From positions 310,001 to 374,000 of the forward strand of contig NW_026516229.1 in assembly GCF_025602895.1 (NCBI RefSeq): a stretch of 64,000 bases of DNA, written 5' to 3'. The notes beneath the pieces are model-generated. The model searched no databases. It was not told the origin of the DNA and saw only the letters and a list, made by a program, of their open reading frames with translations. The first letter of the stretch is position 1. Each line of letters starts with the position of its first letter. The stretch is from Polychytrium aggregatum (taxonomy: Eukaryota; Chytridiomycota; Chytridiomycetes; Polychytriales). Positions 17,582-31,415 of this stretch are shown here, in pieces. Both the position numbers and the translations under genes were made by a program.

Positions 17582-19968
17582 TCACACCATGGAGACGCCG
17601 TAGATGATCAAGCTGCGGTCGTCGCTGACACTGGCGAGTCGGGAGCCATCGTCGTTGTAGGTCACGCTCCAGACCTGTGAAGAGAGCGGGTTCGCACCAT
17701 GGCGTCAAATGGTGCTGATGAGCACACCAGTCCATCGCGGAAACGGCAGCGCAAGTCCCGTACCTGATCGGTGTGGTCGTCGAAGGTGTGGACGCATTGG
17801 CGGCTGCTGAGCTCCCAGATCTTGACACGTTTGTCGCTGGAGCTGGAGGTGTATCAAGACAAACAGGGACATGGTTGAGATGATGCGCAATGACCTTGCC
17901 CAGCCGCGGGAAGCCAAGAACCTCCAGCTACTCCAGATTGACTTGGATTCGCAACAACCCAAAGCCGCGCGTGGCTGCTGCTCGATGGGCAAGAGACGTA
18001 GGCCAGCTGCTCACCCAGTGGCAAAGTGAGTAGTTGTGGGGCTGAAGGCCACCGACAACACCCAAGACGAGTGGCCCATCAGACTTGCCAGGCAGTTTGC
18101 GTGGTGACTTGAACGAGGATCGTCACGGAGTACATATGTATGGAAAGGACGTGTCGGTGTGAGCGCCGTGTCGTTCCATGGGCTGCGGTTACATGAGCCA
18201 TCAAATCCGCCGAAAGCAAAGGCCAACATACACGTCGTAAATGTTGATCCGTTTGTCATCCGAACCAGAGACCAGCAGAGACGAATCGGGCGAAAAGACG
18301 AGAGATCGAACTGCCATGGAATGACCTATCACAAATGGGCAAATGGGCAGACCAAGCAGATGGAGCACTCTGGGTCAGTAAATGGAGCGCTACAGGCCAT
18401 CAGAGCGGCCAGGACCGTCACCGAGATCGCTCGAGTCCTCTCGCACTCGTCGGGCGCTGGCTTCAGTACGAATATCGCCGAAGAAACGATGCGAGCAAAC
18501 CGTGGCAGACCTGGCAGACTGTGCAGAAGCTTTCCAGTGGGAACATCAAAGATGTGGATTGATCCGTTCTCAGCTCCACTAGCGAGATATAACCCATTGG
18601 GACTCTATCCAGCATTGGGTTGGCCAAGGGATGCATGGTGGTAAGCAAGGAAAGGTCGATGAGCCGCATGCACAGCATTCGGCGATCTGTTAGGACTGGG
18701 CCGTGAAGACGTCGGCGATCGTCTCGCGCGCATAGCCTTGACGATGGCTGGCACTTACGTAGGCAATCGACATGACAAACTTGCCCTTGGTTTCCATGAC
18801 GCGGTCCTTTTCGCCTGTCTCGACGGTCCAAATATTGACGTTGCCCGCATACGAGCCCGTTGCGATCTGCCGCCCATCCGGCGAAAACGTCACCGACCAA
18901 GCCTCGACTGAAGGATCCGGGAATTGAGTCAATTGCGGAGGCGACCGCAGTGTGAGCGGCGAGCTAATGCAGATTGTGTGTGCCGCGAAATCGGTCCCGC
19001 GAGCCAAGAGAGTGGATGCTGCACAAAGCAGCGGACCAGATCAATACCAACCCGGTCCAGGATCGATCGTGCGGATGAGCGAATGACTCGAGACGTCCCA
19101 GATCTTGATTTGGCTGTCCAGCGAGGTGGAGGCCGCAACTATGACGATCAGAAACGGAGCCAGCGGCGGATGAGCGAGGACGACGAGCAAGCTTCCGATA
19201 ACACCACCCGTGCAGTCGATATTCCGCCTGAACGTCGACGTTCGCATCTATGCAACACCTACTCATGCCCGACGGGCTGACATCGACGGCCACAACGCCG
19301 AGCTGATGGCCTTCGAGCGTGTACGATGAGTTGCCGGACTCGGCATGCCTGCGGCACAACAGATGAGAGTTTGAGTGCAGTCAGATATAAGCCCGCGCTG
19401 TACTGGTGGAGATCTTCAACGCCGTAAGGATCTGATGCAGACAGCGGCACGGAGATCTGTGCAGTCCGATCGGCATTGGGAGTGGCAACAGCAGAGGCAC
19501 CAACCAGACTTTGACCAGATCATCGACACTGCCCGTCAGGATGCGGTTGCCGCGTTTGGTCCAGGCGACGCTCCAGATGCCGTCCTCATGGGCTGATGAC
19601 GTCGGGTCGATCGGCGCCGTTCGTGAATAGAGTAACGCCAGGTTAAGGTCGGCGGCCTGAAAAGACGATCGTTGTGGGGCGCCGAATGACTGCCATCGAG
19701 ACGATGCCAATGTTGGGCTGAGCAAACAACGTACCGTCCTTGATGTGGTGCAGGGTTTGATACTGGAGAGCGGTTGGGTGTGAGCATTAGCGTCGCCCAG
19801 CGCCGATTCCGCCCCTTGGCCCGATGCTCTCGTTGGCATCGCTCGTGCATCGTGTCTGTTGCATGGGCCGACACTCAGCAGGACAGTCGATCGCGGAAGT
19901 CGCTTGGTGGCCTGGCGACAGGCGCGAGCCATGCAAGCGTCTGCGACGAGACCAATGTATCATACCAT
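17582..19968 (-). CDS. SKI8: WD40 protein WDR61/SKI8
   Basis: SKI8/WDR61 is a seven-bladed propeller shared by the Ski complex (cytoplasmic exosome cofactor) and, in many eukaryotes, the PAF1 transcription complex. Eleven exons join in phase to 297 residues: 19968-19966, 19762-19735, 19592-19505, 19348-19263, 19138-19052, 18907-18759, 18604-18511, 18325-18232, 18107-18015, 17842-17764 and 17674-17582. Diagnostic segments match WDR61 rather than generic WD40 proteins: [69 protein letters not shown] and the end [19 protein letters not shown]. The first exon is tentative: it would consist of the ATG alone, spliced directly to YQTLHHIKD. The rest is well supported. Confidence 0.92.
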
Positions 19969-20787
19969 TGTCGATGGGAGAGAGTCTCGGATTGAAGCGG
20001 CCGATCCGTGATGTTCGTTGATCCGGCAAGAGGAGAGAGGAGGGCACAATGGCCCAGGAAAGCGATCATCAAGGGCACGCCGGTTCGAGCCACCCATCCA
20101 TCCCGGGTCTGTCTCGGTGGCGCTTTCGTTTCCCTGTCCGCACCACAGAGCCCAAGAGCCCAAGAGCCCAAGAGCCAAGACCACCCCCCGGGTGCAAAAG
20201 CAGAACTCGGCGGACCCAGGACAAGCAGAGCCACGCTGCTGGAAGTGTTGGTTCGCTCGCAGTCCTCTCCCTCCCATGAGCACCAATGGTCCTGGAACGC
20301 GCTCGGTCTCGCTTCGGCCCATCCACAGCCCACAATCCAGACGACACAACGGGACACGCCAGCCAGGATGCAAGGAGGACAGATGAATATTTATCGCTGG
20401 ATGAAATGGGAAAGCAGAAACACAAAACTGCGAGCAGAACCGAGCCTGTCGACCCACAAATCACAGCGCTGTCGCAGCAACGCGCGAGGTGTTGTCGAGG
20501 GTGGTGGGGTGGAATGGACACATGGAGGGCGGGGGCGCATTGGCTTGGAAGCACGGACGGCCCCTACATCAAGAGCGACAGAATAGGAGCGCGGCTGGGT
20601 TTCGGGGGGAGAGTTGGGCAATCGGGAAGCTTAAATACTGAAAGCAGAAGAGGCAGATGGGTCAGCGCGCGGCGTCGATGCTGGTTGAGCAGCCGGAGGG
20701 CAGGTGGATGCAGCAGACGTGCAGGGCAGGAACACGATGTGCTCACCACAAAATTAAGGTCGCCGGAGCTTGGAGGGAGTTTCATAT
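19969..20787. other. Intergenic region, no gene recognised
   Basis: Open frames here have no domain. An 8-base tandem (AGCCCAAG) of about four units lies at 20148-20178. The region should hold the WDR61 promoter and the 3' untranslated end of the HMG-box-like gene. Confidence 0.55.
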
Positions 20788-21337
20788 TTACTCCTTCTTA
20801 GGGTTCCCTGCAGAGCGACAGACAAGGAAAGCAGGTGGGGGAGGGAGATGATCAGCAACAGGCAGTGCACATTGGCGATCGGACGTGTCAGGTCGGTCTT
20901 GTCGCTGCCGTCGCAAGCGATGGGATGCATGCAGTCGGTGTCGAGTCGAGAGCCGATCGAGAAGGGGGAGGCGCACGCGCTCCAGGGCAGCGAAGGATCG
21001 ATCGGCTCCAGCCAGAGCGACCAGCCAGCGCAAGCGACGACGATCGTTGGTGGTCCGCCAGCAGGGCTTGTCTCCTCCCGTCCCAGCGGCCATGTCCGAG
21101 ATCAGCGCGAGCGAACAAGCACGGAGGCGAAGCAGGACCAAGATACGCACTGTCTGAGGTTTTCCAGTTCGAGGCGGCCTGCTTGAAGGCCTCGCGATGG
21201 CTGAGGGACGGGTTGGCGTCCTTGAGCTTCTTGAGCTCGTCCTTCATAAAGACGTTGTAGGGGTTGGGCTTGCGAGCCGACTTGGTCGAAGTGGTGGTCT
21301 TCTTCTTGGAAACGGCGACCTTCTCAGCCTTGGCCAT
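20788..21337 (-). CDS. Mini HMG-box/YABBY-like DNA-binding protein
   Basis: Two exons, 21337-21151 and 20807-20788, join in phase to 68 residues. A Lys-rich leader (MAKAEKVAVSKKKTTT) is followed by the core RKPNPYNVFMKDELKKLK and NPSLSHREAFKQAASNWKTSD, then the short end RNPKKE. The pattern PYNxFMK...NPxLSHREAFKxAASNW is the HMG-like half-domain of plant YABBY proteins, also present as stand-alone small proteins in many fungi. DNA or chromatin binding in the nucleus is inferred from family and charge. The second exon is only 20 bases and encodes the last six residues plus stop. The protein is complete: the start context, TATA-like element about 100 bases upstream, and stop all fit. Confidence 0.85.
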
Positions 21338-21440
21338 TTTGCAGGTGGATAGTGGGGGGGGGAGGGAGAACGGGGCAGAGAAACAGGGGAGACGAGAAGT
21401 TCGGTGCAGCAGCCGTGGTCGGGTCTGAAGGCATATATCG

Positions 21441-21450
21441 AGTATTTATA
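21441..21450 (-). promoter_or_regulatory. TATA box of the HMG-box-like gene
   Basis: The minus strand reads TATAAATACT about 105 bases before the start codon at 21337, a good TATA consensus at a sensible distance. Confidence 0.45.
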
Positions 21451-21550
21451 GGGGCGGCCTGGCTGGCCGGGCGAATATGGCCTCGATGGGATGGATAATA
21501 GCACTAAAGCTCTCGCGTGATTGGCCCGGCGGGAGAGGCTTGTATCACAG

Positions 21551-21560
21551 ATATAAATAC
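21551..21560 (+). promoter_or_regulatory. TATA-like element in the divergent promoter
   Basis: ATATAAATAC lies on the plus strand in the 667-base region shared with DHCR24. It is 445 bases before the DHCR24 start, so it would need a long leader; assignment is weak. Confidence 0.25.
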
Positions 21561-22004
21561 GGAGTCTCTCCCAGCCGAGAATCGAGCGACCGCAAACCGC
21601 GTTGCGGCCGAGAGCGGGGCGAGGGGCCAGGCGAGAGCGCGGCGAGAGCACCGGTGAGAGCGTGCCGAGAAGGCGGAGACGAGAGCGTGCCGAGAAGGCG
21701 GCGCCACCAGCCGGCTCGGCCCGCACTCGAGCCGGACCGCGCCGGATCGCGCCGGATCGAGCCAGCACTTTGCCGTTTTGCCGTTTTGCCCCACGTGCGC
21801 TGCGCTGCGCAGCATCTCCAGCCGCCGGCCAATCATTTATTTGCACTGATTGCCGTTTTTGGCAGCCTCGGTCATTCGCGCTCTGATCGCGCCGGCCATG
21901 CAAGTATTTCTCCCCCTCGCTGTTCCGTGCGGCAGCCATCTCCCCCATCCGCCTGCCAGGCCAAGCGTCTCCTCCCTCTCAGCACCGGATCGCATCCCGC
22001 TGCC

Positions 22005-24227
22005 ATGAGCTCCAGCAAGCCCGCCAAGAAGACCTACGTCCCCGAGGAGCCGCCCAAGGTCCCCATCTTCCCCTCCCAGCCTCCGCCGTCAACTTTCTCC
22101 GAGAAGTTTGCCCAGTTCACGATCGAGAACCGATGGATCTTGGTTCTCTTTGCCGTCCTGCCCCTGTCGTTCATCTTTGACCGCTACTGGGTTGTCCGCG
22201 ACTTTTTCGTCCGCACCATCGGCAGCCACTTCCGAAAGCATGACGAGACGGTGCGATTTATCCAAGCCCAGATCGAACACTGGCGCAAGTCGGGCTCCAA
22301 GAACCTGCTCTGCACTGCCCGCCCCTCGTGGATGCAGGTACGCCGGTCGAGCCATCCGCATCCTTAACCACCGCCCTTGCTATTGTTGCCATCGCTGCCG
22401 TGGATGCTGTCATTGCTCACGCCCTGCTTTGCATCCGATCTCACCCTGCAGGTCACCGCCAAGGACAACGGCCCCCAGTACAAAAAGAAAGACAACGCCA
22501 TCCTTATGCCCCTGTATGACATCCTCGAGATCGATACCAAGCGCCGCGTCGTTCGTGTCGAGCCCGGTGTCAACATTGGCCAGCTGACCCAGTTCCTGAT
22601 TCCCCGCGGCTGGACCCTGCCTATCGTCCCCGAGGTGAGAGGGAAAGCACCCTAGCGCCTGCCGAGCATCATCAATCCCCGTCAAGAGCGCCTTTGTCTG
22701 CCATGTCGACGATGAGCACTAACTCTCCCTGCCTTCTGCGGCGCCAGCTTGACGACCTGACCTGCGGTGGCATGCTTCTTGGATACGGTATCGAAGGATC
22801 TGGCCACAAGTACGGTCTGTGGAACGACATTATTGTCTCGGCCGACATCATTGTCGGCGACGGCTCGCTTGTGCACTGCTCGGCCACCGAGAACAGCGAC
22901 CTCTTCCGCGCTCTTCCTTGGTCCTACGGCGGTGTTGGATTCTGTGTGGCCATGGAGATCCAGATCATCCCCTGCAAGAAGTACTGTCGCTTGATCTACG
23001 AGCCCACGGCCTCGATCGATCAGATGGTCGATCGCTTCACCGAGATTGCCTCTGCCGAAAACCCCCACGAGTTCCTTGAGGGCCTGATGTACGACTACAA
23101 CAACGGCATCCTCACCTACGGCGATTTTGCGGACGAAATCGGCAGCGACGGCTACTACAACCCCATCGGCCACTACTACAAGCCCTGGTGAGTTTCTCGC
23201 CCCTGCTATCCATTCGCCCTGCTTGCGCTTGCACCAGCACATCAGGGGCGCTCCGATCGAGGCGCAGAATGCACTCACGTCCGATCAGGGCGGCGTGCCG
23301 CTCTGCGTGACTGTTGCTGATGGTGTACCATGCGTACTGATATCGCCACTGGATGCTGCTGGTCGCCAGGTTCCACCGCCATGCCGAGACCATCATGAAG
23401 AAGGGCAAGACCGTTGTCGAGTACATTCCCATCCGCCACTACTACCACCGACACACCCGATCGCTCTACTGGGAGCACGAGATCATGTTCCCCATGGGCA
23501 ACCACCCTATCTTCCGCTACTTCCTCGGTTGGCTTATGCCCCCAAAGGTCAACTTCCTCAAGTACACCCAGACCGAAGCCATGCGCGCGCACTCGCTCGA
23601 GGTCCATGTCGCCCAGGACTTTTTGCTTCCCATTGAGTGCATGAAGGAGGGCCTCAAGCTCTGCCACGAGACCTACGAAATCTACCCCCTGTGGCTCTGC
23701 CCCCACGCTGTCTTCAAGACCGAGCCCCAGGGCGCCATTCGCGCTCCGACCAACGGACAGGACATTGAGCAGTATGTCGACATTGGTGTCTGGGGTATCC
23801 CTGGTCCCGTTACCCGCGGCCAGCGATACGACGTCCACTGGGGCAACCAGACCTACGAAAAGTGGCTGCGCGAGAACCGCGGCTACCAGGTACGTTTTAA
23901 CCTCTATGAGCAAGCCTGCTGTCCGCTTCAGCAACTGCGTTGGGCTGGAGTCCGCCGGTTTCCAGACTCGCTTCAGGTTCTCGCAGCTCGAACGGCCCAC
24001 GCACCAGAACCGACGCACACTTTGTTGCAACAAACCTGACGCAAACATCCCTCCACCAGGCCATGTACGCCGTCAGCGAGCAGACCCGTGACGAGTTCAA
24101 CGAGATGTTCGACCAGGAGCTTTACGACCAGGTCCGCAACAAGTACAAGTGCAAGGGTGTCTTTATGGATGCCTACGACAAGATCTTTGCCAAGGTGTAC
24201 CGCAAGGAGACCAAGAAGCAGGTCTAA
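22005..24227 (+). CDS. DHCR24: Delta(24)-sterol reductase (DHCR24/DIMINUTO family)
   Basis: The family uses FAD and NADPH to reduce the C24 side-chain double bond of sterols in the ER membrane. Five exons (22005-22337, 22452-22634, 22748-23187, 23370-23889, 24060-24227) join in phase to 547 residues; the human enzyme has 516. An N-terminal hydrophobic anchor (WILVLFAVLPLSFIFDRYW, about residues 44-62) precedes the FAD-binding domain with EPGVNIGQLTQFLIPRGWTL, TCGGMLLGYGIEGSGHKYG, VVGDG-like IIVGDGSLVHC and PWSYGGVGF. The C-terminal half has HRHTRSLYWEHEIMFP, FLGWLMPPKV and the ending VRNKYKCKGVFMDAYDK. The family is found in animals, plants and some early-diverging fungi, and is absent from yeasts, so it suggests cholesterol-type rather than purely ergosterol-type end products. 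All domains appear intact. Confidence 0.95.
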
Positions 24228-24707
24228 GCACCCTTGACTAGGCATCTCTCGCCAAAGCACCTTTGCCCAAGTACCTTTGCCCGAGTGCCTTGCTCGAGTG
24301 TCCTGCTCGAGTGTCCTGCTGTCGACAGCTTTCCCAGGACCCATGCTCGGATGACCACACCCGTGATCCACCTTGATTCACATCGACCGACTTTACAACC
24401 ATCCATGGCCATCCTATCCATGATCTGTGTGCAATGCAGCTATTCTGAAGAATATAAGTCGCATCCTGAGATCTCGAGAGGATTGTCAGTGGGCATCTGT
24501 TGGGCTCCGCGGCGAGTAACCGCAATGGAGGTCCCAGGGCCCACTGGGAGAAATACTAGCCTTTGCAGTCCATAACACAACCCGTGGCATCGTGAAAGTA
24601 GCAACTTGCATCCGATTGTATTTCAGGATAAAGGAACTGCCGCTTGCGATCAACCTAGGTGATCGATCGCATGTGCCAGTCGACTGCGATCTATCCGGCG
24701 CGCTGCT
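24228..24707. other. Convergent 3' intergenic region
   Basis: It lies between the DHCR24 and aldo/keto reductase stops. Besides the tandem repeat at its left end nothing is recognised. Confidence 0.55.
24250..24322. repeat. Short degenerate tandem repeat after DHCR24
   Basis: About five 13-14 base units of the type CCTTTGCCCGAGTG and TCCTGCTCGAGTG follow the stop codon. They probably lie in the 3' untranslated region. Confidence 0.55.
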
Positions 24708-26471
<1,764 letters not shown>

Positions 26472-27270
26472 CGTTCTGCGTTGGGGTAATACATTGGGGA
26501 GTGTGTTGGGATGTGGGTAGAGATGCGAGATGGCCACATTAGCGACGCCAGCGACAAACGAGCGTAGCCTGTGTCGCTCCGGCTTGCTGCTACTAACCCG
26601 AGGATAACATGCGGATGAGTGGGCTGGGCCATGGTTGATGAGACGGATGAGCGAGTGCGAGTGCGAGTGCGAGATCAAGCGCAAGCGTCTGGAAACTGGA
26701 AGCGGGGCCTGGGGCTGCCATGGGCTCTGGGGGCGAGCCCGCAGCCGGGTATTCTTCCGGCCCCCCGGAGTATTGCATATCCGCGGGGCCGACGGCTTTG
26801 ATGGCTGCAGGCACAGGCAGCAGATCGACAGGAGAGCAAGATGCCCAGATGCAGCGAGACACATGCCTTGCAGCTGTTGCATACCGCCCACGACATAGCA
26901 ACACAGGCCCAGGGCAGACACATCCAGTCGAGTTGGGATGCCCGATAGGAAGGAGCCAATCACACCCACGTCAGTAACAATGGATCATACGCTGCGGATG
27001 CCCCCCCGTTTCCAAACAGTGTATTGTGGTGTCGGCTCGTTGTTGCGGAGGCGATTGTTCGGCAGCATCCCTGCGCTCCCTCATCCGTTCCGTCCACTGC
27101 CCCGACTGCCTCTGGCCAAACGGGACCGACCGCGGCAGGAGACTTGGAACCAAAAGCCAGCGCCCCTACTCGACGAATCATCTTGAAACTTGGCCTTTGG
27201 AGAAACTCGAGTTGGACGTATCCGCTTTGAACAAGGTCGATTTGGACGCATTCGAAATCCCTCCGACAGC
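26472..27270. other. Divergent upstream region, no gene recognised
   Basis: About 800 bases between the aldo/keto reductase and ODAD1 starts. It contains a GAGTGC-type short repeat at 26648-26672 and open frames without recognisable domains. It presumably carries both promoters. Confidence 0.55.
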
Positions 27271-30200
27271 ATGAGCAAGTCGATGACAGCGAACCGGGCC
27301 CAGCCGATGGCGGCAGCGAGCGACATGGAGCCCAACGACGGTCTAGGTGAGCGCCTGCGTCGACGACGGGCTGCTACTCGATGCACACCCGGCATGCGCT
27401 GCATTTGCACGGCGCAGGCGTTGTTCCGTCCGTCCTTTGGGCGAGCAGGATCGGCAAGCAGGATCAGCAAGCCGGCAGACGCGTCGGCGTGTCTGCTGGG
27501 AAGATATATGCATTGGAAACACCTGAGAGAGGCAAGCCGAATCGATTCTCACGCATAGGCTGCTACCGCCGCTCTGTTCTATCCGCCGCGCCATGGCTCG
27601 GGCTGGCTTCAGCGGAAATCGAGCTGCAGAAGCTGCAACGGCAATACCGCATCATGGAGGGCGACCGGAAAGCATACAGCGAAGAGTCCCGAATGCTCAT
27701 CAGCAAACAACGGTAAATCTGCAGCACCGCAAGCAGTGGTGTGGGCCAGCGAAGGAAATAGCGGAGGGACAGACGGAGCACTCCCTTGCCATACGAGCTC
27801 ACCCTCGAAACCACCCCTTCAGAGAAACAATAGAGAAGCTCAAGCGAGAGAACCGGAGTCTTTCCGACGAGGTGCGGCTGCTCGAACAGCGGAACGAAGA
27901 GAGGAGAAAGAACGGCATCCAGAGCAAGAAGGCAGAGATGATGGCGGAACAAGCGGGTGAGTCTCCAGGCACACCGGTCTGCAGAGTCGAACGCATGTCC
28001 GCAAGGGCCCCCTCCTTCTGTATCCATATCTGATGGACGACGTCACCCAACCGTGCTTGTGCAGAAACCTTTCAGAAGAAGATCAAAACCATCATGGCAG
28101 AGGTGGCCCTGCTGGACAACCAAATCGGTCTCTTGGACCGGGATATAGAGCAGGAACGAGCCGATCTTGGCGGAGTCAATGCTGCCATGCAGAACAGCGA
28201 TGCCATCGAGAAGCAGATTCGAGTGCTGGAAAATCGCCTTGACAAAGTAGGCGCTGTGGGAGCCACACTTGCACGATCCATGCGCATGAGGCACAGGATG
28301 GTGTTATGGGCCCTGCTGTCTCTGCCTGACACAGTATATGCGGGTGTGTGAGAGCGTTGTGACCGGGTGAGCCATACTTTTACCATCTCACAATCCGGAT
28401 CATGCGTTGTACACTGCCAGGCACTGGTAAAGTTCAACAAATCCCTCGCCGTCAACAAGCGCTTCCGATCCACCATCGACAATCTTCGGCGGGAGAGAGT
28501 TGTCTTTGACAACATCTATCGCAAGTTTGAAAAGGAGCTTAACGACCAGAAGAAGCAAATGGCAGACATTATCGAGCTCAGCAACGCTGCGTATGAAGCG
28601 AGGTACGAAGGCCGTGCCGCCGGGGCGCGATTAGAGTGACTTGGTAGTGTAGTCCGCATAGGTCTGCTGTCACACGCCTGCCACCGCAGCAGGTGACTGC
28701 ACTCGCTGACCAAAGCTGCAATGCAGAGACGAAGCCCAAGCGCGGATCATCCTCCTGCGTGAGAAAGCAGAGAAGGAGTACCAGACCTATTTCCAGGAAA
28801 TCAAGGAGCTGGACCGGGCACTCGAGCAGGATCGAAAGCTGAAGGACTTTATGGCCACAAAGGTGCTGGATCGACAGGAGAAGGCCGAAGGCAAGGATGG
28901 GGCCAACAAAGACCTCTCTAGCCACCATGGTAAGTACAAGTGCACCAATTTGCGTCAGTGAGGCAAGGCGAGCGCCCTGTTGGATGTCCAATTTGGTATT
29001 ATCGACTGTGCCACCACCAAACCGTGCGCCCACACATGTTCCTCCCTTTGCATACCGCAGAGAAGGATTCGTCCAACAAAAACATGCCCTCTACCGAGGT
29101 CCTGGCCGAGTCCGTTGAGACCTATGAACGTGCATTCGAGGAGATCCGCAAAGTTACCGGGTCGAGCGATATTGGCGAACTGGTCCAGCGCTTCAAGGCC
29201 ATCGAGGACCAGAACTTTTCTCTGTTCAACTACGTGAACGAGATCAACAACGAAGTCGAGTGCTGTGCAGAAGATATCGTCAAGATCCAAAACCACATCG
29301 ACGAAATGAAGATTGAAAACGTCAAGACCGAAGAAAGTCGGAAGAAGCTCATGAAATCTCTGGAGGTAGTATCGCCGTGATTCGCAGTCTCCAGTCACAG
29401 CCGCTGTGACTTTGCGGTGCCCTCAGGCTTCGGGAGTGGCCCGCCAAATCGAACGCATGCACCAGAGCCATGCGCGCCCAGACGAGCCGCCCAGACGAGC
29501 CGCCAGGACTAACCGCCGGCGACAATCCCTCGACAGGAGCAACTATCCCACACCAACTCCCGCTGCAGTCAATACGAAAGCCAGTACAACGAGGTCACCT
29601 TCTTGATATCAGACCTCAGAAAGGCAGTCGAGGGTCTGATCTTCAACCTCCAGCACACACGTCTTCCCTCCATGTCCCCACGCAAGCCTGCCCAGAGCAG
29701 CTCACAGAACAGCACGCACCCGACAACCCCGGCACACCCAAGTCTATCCAGCGGAGGACTAGACGAAACTGCAGAGGGAGCCGAGTCTCACGAAGCCAAG
29801 GACGAAGATGGACACGAGAGTTCGGAAGAATATAACTCGTCCAGCCGCGAAGCCCTCTCGAAAGCTGCGACAGACAGCGGGGAAGAGCAGAATGCCGAGG
29901 CCGACCAGGCCGAACAGGAACGCAAAGTGGACTATGTGATTTCTGCCGACATGATCCCGGGCGGCGTCGTCACGGACACGAACCTGCTTCAAGTCCTGGG
30001 TATTGTCGAACAAAAGACCAACGAGCTCCTTACGATGCACTACATCTTCAACGCACCAAAGAAGAGCGGCAGCAGCGCTCCATCCGGCAGCGCCGGCGTC
30101 GAAGACAAGGGAGAACTTGGCAAAGAGGGTGTTGTCATCACGACGGGCGGCGTCGGTGGCCTCCTGGGGCTGGGACCGCAGCCGACCGTCAACAACTTGT

Positions 30201-30645
30201 CCATCATGGCACCAACCATAGGGTAAGCGCTCGCATGCCGCAATTCTATCGGACAAATTGCGATATGCTGATGGAGGTCTCGCCGCCTTTCTTCTCTGCA
30301 CAGCGACGACCAATATTCGGACGACAACATGTCCGAGGACGACGACAGACCCATGACCCGCGACGAGCTCATGCAGAAAACCATGAAAGGGGTGAGTGCT
30401 GTGTCCACAACATGCGCCAGGGACAGACTATTACCCGTTCTCTGTCTGTGACTTTGTGGACAACTGGGCCGTACTTTCCATGGCGCACTGCCTATTATAT
30501 ATGAAGACAGTGACTGGCATTGGACGTATCTGACGATAAGCCATCCTGTTGCCGATAGCTCTCCAAACGCGAAAAGAATGCCGGCGTCAAAATCGGCGGT
30601 GGAAAGAACAAACGCAAGGGCCCCAAGACAAAGGCGCTCGAGTAG
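27271..30645 (+). CDS. ODAD1: Outer dynein arm docking complex coiled-coil protein (ODAD1/CCDC63/CCDC114 type)
   Basis: This family forms the docking complex that fixes outer dynein arms to axonemal doublet microtubules. Ten exons join in phase: 27271-27346, 27613-27712, 27823-27956, 28065-28246, 28421-28602, 28727-28929, 29061-29365, 29585-30222, 30304-30391 and 30559-30645, giving 664 residues. Almost all of residues 25-420 is coiled coil. Family landmarks are ELQKLQRQYRIMEGDRKAYS near the start and the conserved QNFSLFNYVNEINNEVE (29208-29258). An acidic, Ser-rich stretch follows, then a globular-looking part (YVISADMIPGGVVTDTNLLQVLGIVEQKTNELL) and a Lys-rich C-terminus. Presence of this gene implies a motile flagellum. 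The choice between ODAD1 and the closely related CCDC63 cannot be made by eye. Confidence 0.9.
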
Positions 30646-31415
30646 AGAAATACAAGAGGATCAACTGGCGACAGGCATCTTCCTGGTTATTTCTCCCTCT
30701 CCCTATCCCTGTCTCTCTTCCCTCTATTTCTTTCTTTGACCTTGGTAACTTTGAAAGCGCAACTGCAGCATGTTCAGAGCGAAGCGGGAAAGTGAATTCC
30801 CGAGCGTCCTCCCCTTGGTCACTGCTTTCGATGCAGCGGTCTGTAGGCTGCAGGAGCAAGCTATGAGATTGTTTCCAGTCTTGGGGAGCACAGTCTTGAA
30901 TACATATGGTCAATCTCCTGTGGCGATGGTCGACTGACGCTGATGTCGTGATATGGGAGCGATGTGGGAGCGCGGTGCATGCATTCGACCACCTGGAAAG
31001 CTCATGGTTAGTCGGTTGGTGTATACGGGATCCAAAGAATAACAGCAACTGAGGCTCAGAATAGGGTGTCCCGATTCTCAAATACACCGGACGACCCAGT
31101 TTTGCTGCGTCGATTGTAGGTACAGAGGTTGAACAGGACATTGCGACGAGTTCCGATGGACTACGCCACAAAGCATTGCCAGATTGTTATCGATTAGATT
31201 ATTTCCCGTCAATTATACTTGCGCAACAGAAACCACGATAGCAACCCACACGCTCCAACACCCAAACGCTATGCTCTGGAAGAGCACAGCCAATATTCGC
31301 TATTCTTGCTTCACATTCTGCGATCCATTTGACAATCCTTGGAACCGGTGTCCATGAACGAGACAATGCATGCATTTGCTCTCGACTCTCGACCCGAGAA
31401 AATGCTGACTGTGTA
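30646..31415. other. Convergent intergenic region
   Basis: It lies between the ODAD1 and GST-fold stops. It is less GC-rich than its surroundings and holds dispersed repeat copy B; no gene is recognised. Confidence 0.55.
30838..31110. repeat. Dispersed repeat, copy B
   Basis: This is the second copy of the element at 16190-16500, in the same orientation. The core 30841-30935 shares CTGTAGGC, GAGCAAGC, GAGATTGTTTCC, GGGAGCACAGTCTTGAATAC and CTCCTGTGGCGATG with copy A but lacks its central 30 bases. Weak similarity continues to GGGTGTCCC at about 31066. It lies between two convergent genes. Confidence 0.6.

Noticed and set aside
20083-20095. GGTTCGAGCC resembling a tRNA T-loop
   Set aside because: No acceptor, D-arm or anticodon stem could be paired around it.
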